Assembly: GCF_001051995.2 (NCBI RefSeq)
Contig: NZ_CP014646.1
Location: 1,984,001 to 2,048,000, forward strand
DNA: 64,000 nucleotides
Direction: 5' to 3'
From: Thauera humireducens
GTDB lineage: Bacteria; Pseudomonadota; Gammaproteobacteria; Burkholderiales; Rhodocyclaceae
The notes under the pieces are model-generated. The model had not been told where the DNA came from, did not search any database, and saw only the letters and a list, made by a program, of their open reading frames with translations. Each line of letters starts with the position of its first letter. Within the stretch, counting starts at the first letter, position 1. The position numbers were made by a program, and so were the translations under genes. Shown here one piece after another: positions 48,004 to 61,289 of this stretch.

Positions 48004-48876
48004 TCAGCACAATGCCGGGCCGGCCCACCAGCCACTCATCAAGCCTGCGGGCTTCTCGGGGGCGCTGACGCGCGCACTGCTTTCCCACGACTCGACCTGC
48101 ACATCCAGGCCGGCGAATACGCCGTAGCCCTTGCCCGCGCGGATGCCCTCCCCCGCTTGCAGGCTTTCGCCCGCACGGATCGCCGCTTCGGCGCTAATCA
48201 GTCCGCCGGCCTTGATGCCCCAGCCCGCCTCCAGGTGCATGGCGCCATGGACCGAGCCGCCGGCGGCAATGCCCTGACCGACGCGGACATTGGCTTCGGC
48301 GCGGATGTCACCGCCGACCTGCAGCCCCTTGCCACAGCGCAACTCGCCTTCGCTGTGCAGCTCGAGCCCGATGAAGGCATTACCGTCGATCCGCAAGCGG
48401 CCGCCGCAACGCAAGTCCCAGCCGATGCGCGCCTCGCCACCGCAGTGCAGGTCGCCAGCCGACTCCACACCCCAGCCGGCACGCAGATCGCCATCGATGG
48501 TGACGCGGCCCTCGCCCCGGACGTTGCCCTCGACGCGCAGGTCGCCACCGACGATCAGGTCGCCGCCGACGCGCACGCCGCCATCGACCTGCAGCCCGCC
48601 GCCGACATGCAGCTTGCCTTCGACGTCGACATTGCCGCGTACCTGCAGCGTGCCGGCAAACACGACGGCATCCGCCTCGATCGCATCGACCACGCGCACC
48701 TCGCCGGTCGGCCCGAACTGTTCGAGCAGCCAGCACGCATCGCCGACGCGGCCGGCGGCCACCATCGTGTCGAGCAACTCCTGATAATTTCCGCCTTCGT
48801 CGAACTGGCGCACGAACCAGCGGAATCCGTCGGTGCAGGGACGCTTCGCCCTGACGAAACTACGTGTGAGAACCAT
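48004..48876 (-). CDS. Repetitive beta-solenoid-like protein (polymer-forming type)
   Basis: A 290-aa protein with a short helical head (about 1-60, with a DEGGNYQELLDTMVAAGRVG segment). It is followed by some thirty short repeats of the form V-x-G-x-L-x-V-G-G (for example GGDLIVGGDLRVEGNVRGEG), reaching about residue 265. The pattern is that of a beta-helix resembling bactofilin or polymer-forming proteins, but the repeat is richer in Gly and no standard bactofilin N/C-tails are seen. No signal peptide. First gene of a small minus-strand operon with the 82-aa gene and the phosphatase. Confidence 0.75.
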   Translation of the reverse strand: MVLTRSFVRAKRPCTDGFRWFVRQFDEGGNYQELLDTMVAAGRVGDACWLLEQFGPTGEVRVVDAIEADAVVFAGTLQVRGNVDVEGKLHVGGGLQVDGGVRVGGDLIVGGDLRVEGNVRGEGRVTIDGDLRAGWGVESAGDLHCGGEARIGWDLRCGGRLRIDGNAFIGLELHSEGELRCGKGLQVGGDIRAEANVRVGQGIAAGGSVHGAMHLEAGWGIKAGGLISAEAAIRAGESLQAGEGIRAGKGYGVFAGLDVQVESWESSARVSAPEKPAGLMSGWWAGPALC

Positions 48877-49500
48877 GAGACATCACCCAAGTGCAGATCG
48901 CCGCCGCGCATGCAGCGCGGCGATTCGGTTGCAGCCCGGGCGAGGAAAGGGTTCCGCCTGAAGAGGGTCTCATCCCTGAATGGGTCAGGGAACTGGCCGG
49001 TCAAGGCCTTGAGGTATCGAGGAAAGCTTCAGGTTCCCGCGCTGGCTGCACGTTGATCAGGACACGAACGACATGTGTCCTGGCAAGGTGCCGTGCGGGG
49101 TGGCCTGGGATCAGTCCCGGTTCCGGCCCCGCACGGCCGAGAAAAGCACGGCCGGGGACCCTGTGACCTTGAATGCCTGCGCCAACCTGATGGTGTCGCG
49201 GCACGATGCGGCGCTCAGCCGGCCGCCCACGCGCTGTCCCGCGGCGTCGAACGCGTGCGAGAACGGGGAGGCAGCGGAAAGCGGCATGGCAGATGGGAAG
49301 TGATGCGAAAACGAGCAGGCGGGAGTATACGCCAAAGTCCGCGCCCGGTCCGCCCGCGGAGGAAACCCGCTGCGGGCGGCGCTGGATGCGCGCCCGGAAC
49401 GAAAACGGGGCACCCGAAGGTGCCCCATGCCGGCGTTCACCCGCCTGCGCCGGTCAGCGCGACCCGGATGGCCGCCCCGACCGGCGCAGGCGCACCGCGA
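48877..49500. other. Gene-poor stretch between solenoid operon and katG
   Basis: About 620 bp. It holds the katG terminator at 49407-49426 and an imperfect GC hairpin near 48900-48925. On the minus strand, around 49115-49230, the frame ASCRDTIRLAQAFKVTGSPA weakly resembles the C-terminal part of thioredoxin-fold DsbC/G-like proteins. Otherwise I see no gene. Confidence 0.4.
49407..49426 (-). terminator. Terminator of katG
   Basis: GGGGCACC and GGTGCCCC (49407-49414, 49419-49426) form a perfect 8-bp stem with a 4-nt loop; on the minus strand GTTTTCGTT follows. It lies 75 nt past the katG stop. Confidence 0.8.
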
Positions 49501-52101
<2,601 letters not shown>

Positions 52102-53538
52102 ATGCTGATCAACCCCACGTCACAGGTGCTGGGCAGCACGGACGCACAGGCTGCGTGGCAGCGCCGCAGCATCGACAACGTGTGGCACCCCTGTACCCAG
52201 ATGCAGCGCCTGGGCACCGTGCCGCCGCTGCCGATCGCGCGCGGCGAAGGCGTGTGGCTGCATGACTACGCCGGAGCCCGCTACTTCGATGCCAACAGCT
52301 CGTGGTGGGTGAATCTGTTCGGCCACGCGGATGCGCGCATCAATGCGGCACTGCGCGAGCAACTGGAGACCCTGCCGCACGTGATGCTGGCGGGCTGCAC
52401 GCATGCACCCGCCGTCGAGCTGGCCGAGCGCCTGCGCGCCATGACCGGCGGTGTGCTCGGCCATGCCTTCTACGCCAGCGACGGGGCCTCGGCGGTGGAG
52501 ATCGCGCTCAAGATGAGCTTCCACGCCTGGCGTAACCTGGGGCGCAGCGACAAGCGCGAGTTCGTCTGCCTGCGCCAAGGTTATCACGGTGAAACGCTCG
52601 GAGCCCTGGCCGTCACCGACGTCGCCGTGTTCCGCGACGCCTACGATCCGCTGCTGATGCGGGCCCATCTCGTGATGTCGCCCGACGCGCGCCAGGCCCT
52701 GCCCGGCGAGTCGGCTGCGGACGTGGCCGCCCGTGCGCTCGCCGACGTGCGGGCACTGTTCGAGGCGCGGCACGAACACATCGCCGCCGTCATCGTCGAG
52801 CCGCTGGTGCAGTGCGCGGCCGGCATGGCCCTGCACGACGCCGCCTACCTGCGCGGTCTGCGCGCCCTGTGCGACGCGTTCGACGTCCACCTGATCGCCG
52901 ACGAGATTGCCGTGGGCTGCGGCCGCACCGGCAGCTTCTTCGCCTTCGAGCAGGCGGCGCTACCCGGCGAGGCGCCGCTGTGGCCCGACTTCGTCTGCCT
53001 GTCGAAGGGTATCAGCGGCGGCTATCTGCCCCTGTCGCTGGTACTGACGCGCGATGCGATCTACGAGGTCTTCCTCGACGACGACGTGGCACGCGGCTTC
53101 CTGCACTCGCACTCCTACACCGGCAACGCGCTCGCCTGCCGCGCCGCGCTCGCCGTGCTCGACCGCTTTGCAGAGGACGACGTACTGGCGCGCAACCGTG
53201 CCACCGCCCCGCTGCTGAGTACCGCACTGGCGCCGCTTGGCGACGACGCGCGCATCGAGCACCTGCGCCACACGGGCATGATCTGGGCCTTCGACGTACG
53301 CGCCGACGTGGCAGGCGAGCGCTTCGCCGAACGCTTCCATCTCGCCGGCCGCGACAACGGCCTGCTGATCCGTCCGATCGGCCACACCGTCTACCTGATG
53401 CCGCCCTACCTGCTCGACGCAGAGCTTGCGCAGTGGCTCGCCACGCAGACCCTGACAACGCTCGAGCAGACGCTCGCCAACCGCCCGCGGAATTCGCGCC
53501 CCGATGCTGATCGCGCACCTGAACCAGCGACGGCTTGA
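52102..53538 (+). CDS. bioA: Adenosylmethionine-8-amino-7-oxononanoate aminotransferase
   Basis: Converts 7-keto-8-aminopelargonate to 7,8-diaminopelargonate in biotin synthesis. The 478-aa class III aminotransferase has VWHPCTQM near the N-terminus (substrate binding), [33 protein letters not shown], the PLP aspartate in [14 protein letters not shown] and the PLP lysine in [15 protein letters not shown]. It is longer than E. coli BioA (about 429 aa) owing to both termini. First gene of the biotin operon; the end overlaps bioF by 35 nt. Confidence 0.96.
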   Translation: MLINPTSQVLGSTDAQAAWQRRSIDNVWHPCTQMQRLGTVPPLPIARGEGVWLHDYAGARYFDANSSWWVNLFGHADARINAALREQLETLPHVMLAGCTHAPAVELAERLRAMTGGVLGHAFYASDGASAVEIALKMSFHAWRNLGRSDKREFVCLRQGYHGETLGALAVTDVAVFRDAYDPLLMRAHLVMSPDARQALPGESAADVAARALADVRALFEARHEHIAAVIVEPLVQCAAGMALHDAAYLRGLRALCDAFDVHLIADEIAVGCGRTGSFFAFEQAALPGEAPLWPDFVCLSKGISGGYLPLSLVLTRDAIYEVFLDDDVARGFLHSHSYTGNALACRAALAVLDRFAEDDVLARNRATAPLLSTALAPLGDDARIEHLRHTGMIWAFDVRADVAGERFAERFHLAGRDNGLLIRPIGHTVYLMPPYLLDAELAQWLATQTLTTLEQTLANRPRNSRPDADRAPEPATA

Positions 53539-54727
53539 GCGCGAGGCCGCGGCGCTGGGTCGCCGCCGGCGGATTGCCGAAACCCCCTGCGGCCCCCGGC
53601 AACGACTGCAGGCAGCAGATGGCACGACGCGCGAATTGCTGGGCTTCTGCAGCAACGACTACCTCGGGCTGGCGCATCACCCCGAACTGGTCGCCGCGCT
53701 GGCGGAGGGCGCGGCACGCTGGGGCGCGGGCAGCGGGGCCTCGCACCTGGTGAGCGGGCACAGCCGCGCGCACGCCGAGCTCGAGGCCGCGCTCGCCGCC
53801 CTGCTCTCGCCCTGCATCCCGGGTGCCGAGGCGCTGCTCTTCTGCAGCGGCTACATGGCCAACCTCGCGCTGCTGACCACGCTCGGCGACGGCGAGGCCG
53901 CGATCTTCGCCGACAAGCTCAACCACGCCTCGCTGATCGACGGCGGCCTCTTGGCCGACGCCCAGATGCGGCGCTATCCGCATGGCCGCCTCGACCTGCT
54001 CGACGCCATGCTGTGCAACTGCAGGGCAGCGATCAAGCTCATCGTCACCGACGCGGTGTTCAGCATGGATGGCGACCTCGCGCCGCTGCCCGCGCTGCTG
54101 GCGCTGGCCGAGCGCCACGACGCCTGGCTCATCGTCGACGACGCGCACGGGTTCGGCGTGCTGGGCGCGGACGGCCGCGGCGCTCTGTCGCACTTCGGCC
54201 TGCGCAGCGAGCGCCTGATCCACATGGGCACGCTCGGCAAGGCCGCCGGGGTGGGCGGCGCCTTCGTCGCAGCGCACCCGGCGATCATCGATGCGCTCGT
54301 CCAGGGCGGGCGCAGCTACATCTACACCACTGCAATGCCGCCAGCCCAGGCGCATGCGCTGGCGGCCAGCCTGCGGCTGATTGCCGGCGACGAAGGCCGA
54401 CGCCGGCGGCAGCACCTCGAGGCCCTGGTGGCCGACCTGCGCACGCGCCTGCACGCGCTGATCGCACGCCGCCCCGCTTGCGGCTGGCGGCTGGCAGACT
54501 CGCAAACTGCCATCCAGCCGCTGATCGTCGGCGACAATACGACTGCGCTCGCCCTGTCGGCCGCGCTCGAGACGCGCGGCCTGTGGGTGCCGGCCATCCG
54601 CCCGCCCACCGTGCCGGCGCACACCGCACGCCTGCGCATCACGCTGAGCGCCGCCCATGCGGCGACCGACGTCGCCCGACTGTGCGATGCGCTCGAACAG
54701 CTTTCCGAGGAACCGCTCCAGCCATGA
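53504..54727 (+). CDS. bioF: 8-amino-7-oxononanoate synthase
   Basis: PLP enzyme joining pimeloyl-ACP (or CoA) and alanine. The 407-aa protein has [63 protein letters not shown] and the PLP lysine in [19 protein letters not shown] 53504 overlaps bioA; the stop overlaps bioD (ATGA). Confidence 0.96.
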   Translation: MLIAHLNQRRLEREAAALGRRRRIAETPCGPRQRLQAADGTTRELLGFCSNDYLGLAHHPELVAALAEGAARWGAGSGASHLVSGHSRAHAELEAALAALLSPCIPGAEALLFCSGYMANLALLTTLGDGEAAIFADKLNHASLIDGGLLADAQMRRYPHGRLDLLDAMLCNCRAAIKLIVTDAVFSMDGDLAPLPALLALAERHDAWLIVDDAHGFGVLGADGRGALSHFGLRSERLIHMGTLGKAAGVGGAFVAAHPAIIDALVQGGRSYIYTTAMPPAQAHALAASLRLIAGDEGRRRRQHLEALVADLRTRLHALIARRPACGWRLADSQTAIQPLIVGDNTTALALSAALETRGLWVPAIRPPTVPAHTARLRITLSAAHAATDVARLCDALEQLSEEPLQP

Positions 54728-55482
54728 ATGCCCTCCCCGCCACCCGGCCCGCTTCCGCGCTTGACGGCGTGTTCGTGACCGGCACCGACACCGAGATCGG
54801 CAAGACCGCGATCAGCGCCGCCCTGGTCGGCCTGCTCGCCCGCACGGGCCTGCGTGTCGCCGGCCTCAAGCCCATCGCCGCCGGCACCGCATTGATCGAC
54901 GGCGAACGCATCAACGAGGACGTGCACGCCCTGCGCGCGGTCAGCTCGGTCACCCTCGACGTACCGGAGATCTGCCCCTGCCAGCTCGACGCCGCCTGCG
55001 CGCCACACATCGCCGCGCGGCTGGAAGGCCGGACCATCGACCGTGACGCCGTGCTCGCCGCCGTCCATGCGGCCGCCGCACGTTGCGACCGCCTCGTCGT
55101 CGAGGGCGTCGGCGGCTTCAACGTGCCCTTCGACGACGACGGCCGCTGGAGCAGCGCCGACCTCGCGGTCGACCTCGGCCTGCCGGTCATCCTCGTCGTC
55201 GGCCTGCGCCTGGGCTGCATCAACCACGCGCTGCTGACCGCCGAAGCCGTGCGCGCCCGCGGCCTGCACCTGTGCGGCTGGGTCGCCAACGTCGTCGATC
55301 CGCGGATGCCCCATCTCGACGGCAACCTCGACGCCCTGGCCCGCGGTCTCGGGTCCGCGCCCTGCCTCGGCCTCGTGCCGCGCCTGCCGGTCGCGAGCCC
55401 CACGGCCATCGCGCCCTACCTCAACGTTCCGGCGATCCACGCCCTTTTCAGATCCAACTCACTATCGACGGAGACAGCATGA
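54724..55482 (+). CDS. bioD: Dethiobiotin synthetase
   Basis: ATP-dependent ring closure of diaminopelargonate with CO2. The 252-aa protein has the P-loop [22 protein letters not shown], and [12 protein letters not shown] (the GVGG loop). Start overlaps bioF and the stop overlaps bioB, each by ATGA, indicating tight translational coupling. Confidence 0.96.
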   Translation: MNALPATRPASALDGVFVTGTDTEIGKTAISAALVGLLARTGLRVAGLKPIAAGTALIDGERINEDVHALRAVSSVTLDVPEICPCQLDAACAPHIAARLEGRTIDRDAVLAAVHAAAARCDRLVVEGVGGFNVPFDDDGRWSSADLAVDLGLPVILVVGLRLGCINHALLTAEAVRARGLHLCGWVANVVDPRMPHLDGNLDALARGLGSAPCLGLVPRLPVASPTAIAPYLNVPAIHALFRSNSLSTETA

Positions 55483-56489
55483 CCACGCTCGCCAGCCTAT
55501 CCCCCGAAGACCTTCGCCGCACCGCGACGCCCGCCAACAGCCGCCCCGGGCGCTGGCGCGTCGAGGACGTCGAGGCGCTGTTCGCCCTGCCCTTCATGGA
55601 CCTCGTGTTCCGCGCCCAGCAGGTCCATCGCGAACACTTCGACCCGAGCGAGATCCAGCTCTCGACCCTGCTGTCGATCAAGACCGGCGGCTGCGCCGAG
55701 GACTGCGGCTACTGCTCGCAGTCCGCGCACTTCGACACCGGCCTGAAGGCCGAGAAGCTGATGCCGGTCGATGAGGTGCTGGAGGCCGCCCGTGCCGCCA
55801 AGGCGCAGGGCGCCAGCCGCTTCTGCATGGGGGCAGCCTGGCGCTCGCCCAAGGCGCGCGACATGGAGCGCGTGACGACGATGGTGCGCGAGGTGAAGGC
55901 GCTCGGCCTCGAGACCTGCATGACGCTGGGCATGCTCGACGCCGACCAGGCCAGCACGCTGAAGGACGCCGGCCTCGACTACTACAACCACAACCTCGAC
56001 ACCGCGCCCGAGTACTACGGCAAGGTCATCGGCACGCGGACCTACCAGGACCGCCTCGACACCCTCGACAACGTGCGGGCGGCCGGCATCAACGTGTGCA
56101 GCGGCGGCATCGTCGGCATGGGCGAGACGCGCGCACACCGCGCCGGCCTCATCGCGCAGCTCGCCAACCTCGAGCCCTACCCCGAGTCGGTGCCCATCAA
56201 CAACCTCGTTCCCATCCCGGGCACGCCGCTGGCCGACGTCGAGCCGATCGACCCCTTCGAGTTCGTGCGCACCATCGCCGTCGCCCGCATCACCATGCCG
56301 CGCACCTACGTGCGCCTGTCGGCCGGGCGCGAGCAGATGGACGATGCGCTGCAGGCGCTGTGCCTGATGGCGGGCGCCAATTCGATCTTCTACGGCGACC
56401 ACCTGCTGACGACCTCCAACCCCCGTACCGGGCGCGACCGCAGCCTGCTCGAGCGCCTCGACATGCGCATCCAGGGCCAGGCCGACTGA
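55479..56489 (+). CDS. bioB: Biotin synthase
   Basis: Radical SAM enzyme inserting sulfur into dethiobiotin. The 336-aa protein has the cluster motif [37 protein letters not shown] and the [2Fe-2S] ligand Arg in [21 protein letters not shown] precedes the ATG, and the stop shares one base with the P450 gene. Confidence 0.97.
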   Translation: MTTLASLSPEDLRRTATPANSRPGRWRVEDVEALFALPFMDLVFRAQQVHREHFDPSEIQLSTLLSIKTGGCAEDCGYCSQSAHFDTGLKAEKLMPVDEVLEAARAAKAQGASRFCMGAAWRSPKARDMERVTTMVREVKALGLETCMTLGMLDADQASTLKDAGLDYYNHNLDTAPEYYGKVIGTRTYQDRLDTLDNVRAAGINVCSGGIVGMGETRAHRAGLIAQLANLEPYPESVPINNLVPIPGTPLADVEPIDPFEFVRTIAVARITMPRTYVRLSAGREQMDDALQALCLMAGANSIFYGDHLLTTSNPRTGRDRSLLERLDMRIQGQAD

Positions 56490-57787
56490 TGCTGGCCGAA
56501 GCCATCGCGCGGGCGCCGGGCGTGCCCGCCGCGGGGCCCGACGTAGCGCTCGACGATGCGTTCCTGCAGAACCCCTACCCCGTCTATCGCCAGTGGCGGG
56601 AGGCGGGGCCGCTGCACTGGAACGACGGTTTCTTCCAGGGCGCCTGGGTGCTCAGCCGGCACGAGGACGTCGAGCGCGTGCTGCGCGACCCGCGCTTCTC
56701 GTCGCAACGCACCGGCGGCTGGGTCAAGCGCATCGAGGGCGTGGATGCCGGCTACGCCGGGCGCCGCGCCCACGCGGGGCTGGACCGCTTCCAGCACCTG
56801 TTCGCGCGCGCGATGGTCTTCCTCGACGCCCCGGACCACACCCGCCTGCGCCGCGTGATGGGTGCGGGCTTCCATCCGTCGCTGGTCCGCGGCCTGGCCC
56901 CCCGGATCGAAGACCTGGTCGATGAGCTGCTCGACGGGCTCGACGGACCCGGCGCCGCCGCCGGCTTCGACTTCATCGAGACGGTGGCGCGCCCGCTGCC
57001 CTCGCGCGTGATCGGCCTAATGCTGGGCGTTGACCGGGCCGACGAGGCGCGCTTTGCCGCGTGGACGGATGACCTCGCCGCCTTCATCGGTGCCCTGCGC
57101 CCGGACGAGGCGCAGTTGCGCCGGGCGCAACGCAGCCTGCTCGAACTCGTGCGCTACTTCGAGGCCGTGCTGGCGCAGCGCCGCGGCGCGCCCGCCGACG
57201 ACCTCGTCAGCCTGCTGCTGCGGGCGGAGGCCGAGGGCCTGATACGCGCCGACGGCGAGGTACTGGCGCAATGCGCCATGTTGCTGTTCGCCGGCCACGA
57301 GACCACCCGCAACCTGCTCGGCAACGGCCTGTACACACTGCTGCGCCATCCCGCGCAATGGGCCGCGATCCAGGCCGACCCGGACGCCCTGCCCGGCGCG
57401 GTGCGGGAGGTACTGCGCTTCGACAGCCCGGTGCAATATACCGGCCGACGCGTCGCCGCCGACCTCGACTGGCATGGCCACCGGCTGCGCCGGGGCGATC
57501 TCGTCATCGCGCTGATCGGCGCGGCCAACCGCGATCCCGCGCGCTACGCGGAGCCCGACCGCTTCGACATCAGCCGCCGTGAAGGCAGCCACCTCGCCTT
57601 CGGCAGCGGCCCGCATGTCTGCATCGGCGCCGGACTCTCGCTGCTGGAAGCGACGATCACGCTGCGCAAGGTGTCGCAGCGCTGGCCCACGCTACGCCTG
57701 TGCGATACGCAGCCGCGCTGGAACACGAATGCAGCGCTGCGCGGCCTGCAACGGCTCGACGTCGTCTCCGGTCACGCTGCAGGCTGA
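56489..57787 (+). CDS. Cytochrome P450 of the biotin operon
   Basis: A 432-aa soluble bacterial P450: I-helix FAGHETTRNLLGNGL, ExxR in AVREVLRFDSPVQ, haem-binding FGSGPHVCIGAGLSLLE with the Cys ligand. The PYPVYRQWREAGPLHW opening is typical of CYP107/BioI-like enzymes. Its ATG overlaps the bioB stop, so it is almost certainly expressed with the biotin genes. In Bacillus, BioI (a P450) cleaves fatty acyl-ACP to pimeloyl-ACP; the same role here is a reasonable inference, since no bioC or bioH lies in the window. No ferredoxin gene is adjacent. Confidence 0.9.
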   Translation: MLAEAIARAPGVPAAGPDVALDDAFLQNPYPVYRQWREAGPLHWNDGFFQGAWVLSRHEDVERVLRDPRFSSQRTGGWVKRIEGVDAGYAGRRAHAGLDRFQHLFARAMVFLDAPDHTRLRRVMGAGFHPSLVRGLAPRIEDLVDELLDGLDGPGAAAGFDFIETVARPLPSRVIGLMLGVDRADEARFAAWTDDLAAFIGALRPDEAQLRRAQRSLLELVRYFEAVLAQRRGAPADDLVSLLLRAEAEGLIRADGEVLAQCAMLLFAGHETTRNLLGNGLYTLLRHPAQWAAIQADPDALPGAVREVLRFDSPVQYTGRRVAADLDWHGHRLRRGDLVIALIGAANRDPARYAEPDRFDISRREGSHLAFGSGPHVCIGAGLSLLEATITLRKVSQRWPTLRLCDTQPRWNTNAALRGLQRLDVVSGHAAG

Positions 57788-57876
57788 GCGGCGCGGGCTG
57801 CCCCTTGGACGCGCGGGCCGCCCTCGGTTAGCATGCGCGGCCCTTCCCGCCCCGCGGCCCGCCGCCGCCCGCCCCC

Positions 57877-59136
57877 ATGCACGCTCCCGCCCGCGCCTGC
57901 GGCATCGACTTCGGCACCTCCAACTCCACCGTTGGCTGGCTGCGCCCCGATGCGAGCACCCTGCTCATGCTCGAGGACGACAAGCCGACACTGCCGTCCG
58001 CGGTGTTCTTCAACGCCGACGAGGACAGCACCCATTTCGGCCGCGACGCGCTGGCGCAGTACCTCGAGGGCTATGAAGGCCGGCTGATGCGCGCGCTGAA
58101 GAGCCTGCTCGGCTCCAGCCTCATCGACGGCCAGACCGAGGTCGGCGGGCGGGCGCTGCGCTTTCGCGACCTGCTGGCGAGCTTCATCGGCGAGCTCAAG
58201 CGCCGCGCAGAGCGGCAGGCCGGCCGCGCCTTCGACCAGGCGGTGTTCGGCCGCCCGGTGCACTTCGTCGACGACGACGCTGCCGCGGACGGCAAGGCGC
58301 AGGACACGCTGGAAGCCATCGCCCGCCAGGTCGGCTTTCGCGAGGTGAGCTTCCAGTTCGAGCCGATCGGCGCCGCGCTGCACTACGAGCGCTCGCTGGC
58401 CGCCGAGGAAGTCGTGCTGATCGCCGACATCGGCGGCGGCACGGCGGACTTCTCGCTGGTGCGCCTGTCGCCCGAGCGCGCACGCCGCGACGACCGTGCC
58501 GACGACCTGCTCGGCAACGCCGGCGTGCACATCGGCGGCACCGACTTCGACCGCGCGCTGAGCCTGGACTGCGTGATGCCGCTGCTGGGCTACCGCGGCC
58601 TGATGAAGAACGGCGCCCACATCCCGGCCAGCCTCTACTTCCAGCTCGCCACCTGGCACACCATCAACTTCGCCTACAGCCGCCAGGCCTGGGCCGACCT
58701 GCAGAACATCTACCGCGACGCTGCCGCCCGCACCGAGCTCGACCGCCTGGCGCGCCTCGTGAGCCAGCGCGAAGGCCACTGGCTGGCGTTGCAGGTGGAG
58801 CAGGCCAAGATCGACCTGTCGACCGCGCCGGCAGCCCGTATGGACCTCGACCGGCTGGAAGACGGCCTGCAGCACACCATCACCACGGCCGACTTCGTCG
58901 CCGCCACCGCCACGCTGGTCGAGCGCGTCGGCGAATGCGTGGGCCAGCTGCTGCGGGACGCCGGCCTGCGCCGCGACCAGGTCGACACCGTGTACTTCAC
59001 CGGCGGCGCCAGCGGCGTCGCCCAGCTGCGCGCACGCATCGCCGCCGAACTGCCTGCGGCCCGCTGCGTGGAAGGCGACCTCTACGGCAGCATCGGCGCC
59101 GGCCTCGCGGTGGAAGCCGCGCGCCGCTACGGCTGA
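57877..59136 (+). CDS. Hsp70-family protein (YegD-like)
   Basis: A 419-aa Hsp70/actin-fold ATPase without the usual C-terminal substrate lid. Phosphate-1 loop GIDFGTSNSTVGWL, phosphate-2 VLIADIGGGTADFSLV and adenosine motif VYFTGGASGVAQLRARIA are intact. Length and sequence resemble E. coli YegD, whose role is unclear. It starts 89 nt after the P450 stop and may be a separate unit. Confidence 0.92.
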   Translation: MHAPARACGIDFGTSNSTVGWLRPDASTLLMLEDDKPTLPSAVFFNADEDSTHFGRDALAQYLEGYEGRLMRALKSLLGSSLIDGQTEVGGRALRFRDLLASFIGELKRRAERQAGRAFDQAVFGRPVHFVDDDAAADGKAQDTLEAIARQVGFREVSFQFEPIGAALHYERSLAAEEVVLIADIGGGTADFSLVRLSPERARRDDRADDLLGNAGVHIGGTDFDRALSLDCVMPLLGYRGLMKNGAHIPASLYFQLATWHTINFAYSRQAWADLQNIYRDAAARTELDRLARLVSQREGHWLALQVEQAKIDLSTAPAARMDLDRLEDGLQHTITTADFVAATATLVERVGECVGQLLRDAGLRRDQVDTVYFTGGASGVAQLRARIAAELPAARCVEGDLYGSIGAGLAVEAARRYG

Positions 59137-59242
59137 CCGCCCCGCCCGTCCCTGTGGCGGGCCCTCGCCCGCTCTCCTCCTCGCCCGCTTTCCCCTCGGC
59201 CGCCGCTCCGCGTCGCCGCCCGCCTGCTCTACGGAGCGCTCC

Positions 59243-59282
59243 GCTCCAGCGTAGGCATCGCACGCTGGAGCATGTGGAGCAG
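59243..59282 (+). promoter_or_regulatory. Activator site (UAS) upstream of alcohol dehydrogenase
   Basis: TGGAGCA boxes at 59266-59272 and 59275-59281, 2 nt apart, have the same layout as one arm of the palindrome at 42.3 kb. GCTCCAGCGT (59243-59252) and ACGCTGGAGC (59262-59271) also form a perfect inverted repeat. The site is 45-60 bp upstream of the -24/-12 element. Confidence 0.75.
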
Positions 59283-59326
59283 CCCATGTAGCAGCGTCCG
59301 CGCGCGATTGCGGGCCTGCGGGCCGA

Positions 59327-59342
59327 TGGCATGGTGCTTGCG
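59327..59342 (+). promoter_or_regulatory. Sigma-54 promoter of the alcohol dehydrogenase operon
   Basis: TGGCATGGTGCTTGCG: -24 and -12 boxes at the correct spacing, with one deviation in each, 82 nt before the ATG. Confidence 0.75.
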
Positions 59343-59424
59343 CTGAGTGCTCCCAGGCCCGGACGCGCGCATCGCAGCCGGGCTCCCGACTGGCAACCGC
59401 GCCACATCACAAGAGGAGACCACC

Positions 59425-61224
59425 ATGCACACCCCACTGCGCAGCGCACGCCGTCCGCGGCTGCTCGCCAGCTTCGCCGCCACGGCCTTCGCCCTCGCCG
59501 CGCTCAACGTCCAGGCCAAGGGCGTGACCGACGACGACATCGTCAACGACGCCACCATCACCACCCAGGTCGTCACCCACGGTCTCGGCACCAAGGGGCA
59601 GCGCTACAGCCCGCTCGACCAGGTCAACACCGAGACGGTGAAGAACCTCGTGCCCGTCTGGTCCTTTTCCTTCGGCGGCGAGAAGCAGCGCGGCCAGCAG
59701 TCGCAGCCGCTGATCCACGACGGCAAGATGTACGTCACCGCGTCCTACAGCCGCATCTTCGCGCTCGACGCCACGACCGGGCAGAAGCTGTGGAAGTACG
59801 AGCACCGCCTGCCCGACGGCATCATGCCCTGCTGCGACGTGATCAACCGCGGCGCCGCGCTGTACGACGACCTGGTGATCTTCGGCACGCTCGACGCCCA
59901 GCTCGTCGCGCTGAACAAGGACACCGGCAAGGTCGTGTGGCGGCAGAAGATCGAGGACTACAAGGCGGGCTACTCCTTCACCGCCGCGCCGCAGATCGTC
60001 AAGGGCATGGTCATCACCGGCAACTCGGGCGGCGAGTTCGGCATCGTCGGCCGCGTCGATGCGCGCGACGCGAAGACCGGCAAGCTGATCTGGAGCCGCC
60101 CGACCGTCGAAGGCCACATGGGCTACACCTACGACGCCGAAGGCAAGCCGGTGGACAACGGCATCTCCGGCACCACCAACGCCACCTGGCCCGGCGACCT
60201 GTGGAAGACCGGCGGCGCGGCGCCCTGGCAGGCCGCCTACTACGACCCCGACGTCGACCTGATCTACATCGGCACCGGCAACCCTGCGCCGTGGAACAGC
60301 TGGCTGCGCCCGGGCGACAACCTGTACTCGTCATCCACGATCGCGATCGACCCCGACACCGGCAAGATCGTGTGGCACTACCAGAGCACGCCGCACGACG
60401 GCTGGGACTTCGACGGCGTCAACGAATTCATCTCCTTCGAGTACAACGACCCCGCCACCGGCAAGCTGGTGAAGGCCGGCGGCAAGGCCGACCGCAACGG
60501 CTTCTTCTTCGTCAATGACCGCACCGACGGCAAGCTGCTCAACGCCTTCCCCTTCGTGAACCGCATCGACTGGGCCAAGGGCATCGACCTCAAGACCGGG
60601 CGTCCGATCTACGACGAGGAGAAACGGCCCGGCAATCCCTTCGTCGAAGGCGTGGGCGAGGACAAGAAGGGCAAGGTGGTGTTCAACGCACCCTCCTTCC
60701 TCGGCGGCAAGAACCAGATGCCGATGGCCTTCAGCCCGAAGACCGGCTATTTCTACGTGCCCGCCAACGAATGGGGCATGGACATCTGGAACGAGCCCAT
60801 CTCGTACAAGCGCGGCGCGGCCTACCTCGGCGCGGGCTTCACCATCAAGCCGCTGCACGAGGACTTCATCGGCGCGATGCGTGCGGTGGACCCGGTGAGC
60901 GGCAAGATCGTGTGGGAGGTGAAGAACAACGCGCCGCTGTGGGGTGGCGTGATGACCACCGGTGGCGACCTGGTGTTCTATGGCACGCCCGAGGGCTACC
61001 TGAAGGCGATCGACGCCCACAACGGCAAGGAGCTGTGGCAGTTCCAGACCGGTTCGGGCGTGATCGCGCCGCCGGTGACCTGGGAGCAGGACGGCGAGCA
61101 GTACGTCGCCGTCGTCTCGGGCTGGGGCGGCGCCGTGCCGCTGTGGGGCGGCGACGTGGCCAAGCGGGTGAACATGCTCGAGCAGGGGGGCTCCGTCTGG
61201 GTGTTCAAGCTGCACAAGTCCTGA
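59425..61224 (+). CDS. PQQ-dependent alcohol dehydrogenase, lanthanide-type signature
   Basis: A 599-aa periplasmic quinoprotein oxidising primary alcohols. The signal peptide (about 1-31) is followed by an eight-bladed propeller with tryptophan-docking repeats. The vicinal disulfide cysteines are 136-137 (MPCCDV). The catalytic Asp is 328 in GWDFDGVNE, and residue 330 is also Asp. That second Asp marks lanthanide-dependent enzymes (XoxF, PedH/ExaF), whereas calcium enzymes have Ala or Ser there. Start at 59425 has GAGGAG upstream. First gene of the operon with Cache, SoxYZ-like and hydrolase genes. Confidence 0.95.
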   Translation: MHTPLRSARRPRLLASFAATAFALAALNVQAKGVTDDDIVNDATITTQVVTHGLGTKGQRYSPLDQVNTETVKNLVPVWSFSFGGEKQRGQQSQPLIHDGKMYVTASYSRIFALDATTGQKLWKYEHRLPDGIMPCCDVINRGAALYDDLVIFGTLDAQLVALNKDTGKVVWRQKIEDYKAGYSFTAAPQIVKGMVITGNSGGEFGIVGRVDARDAKTGKLIWSRPTVEGHMGYTYDAEGKPVDNGISGTTNATWPGDLWKTGGAAPWQAAYYDPDVDLIYIGTGNPAPWNSWLRPGDNLYSSSTIAIDPDTGKIVWHYQSTPHDGWDFDGVNEFISFEYNDPATGKLVKAGGKADRNGFFFVNDRTDGKLLNAFPFVNRIDWAKGIDLKTGRPIYDEEKRPGNPFVEGVGEDKKGKVVFNAPSFLGGKNQMPMAFSPKTGYFYVPANEWGMDIWNEPISYKRGAAYLGAGFTIKPLHEDFIGAMRAVDPVSGKIVWEVKNNAPLWGGVMTTGGDLVFYGTPEGYLKAIDAHNGKELWQFQTGSGVIAPPVTWEQDGEQYVAVVSGWGGAVPLWGGDVAKRVNMLEQGGSVWVFKLHKS

Positions 61225-61289
61225 GCCTGCCGGCCGGGCCACGCCCGCGCGCGGCCCGGCGCCATTTCTTCCACGTAGGAGTCCCCGCA

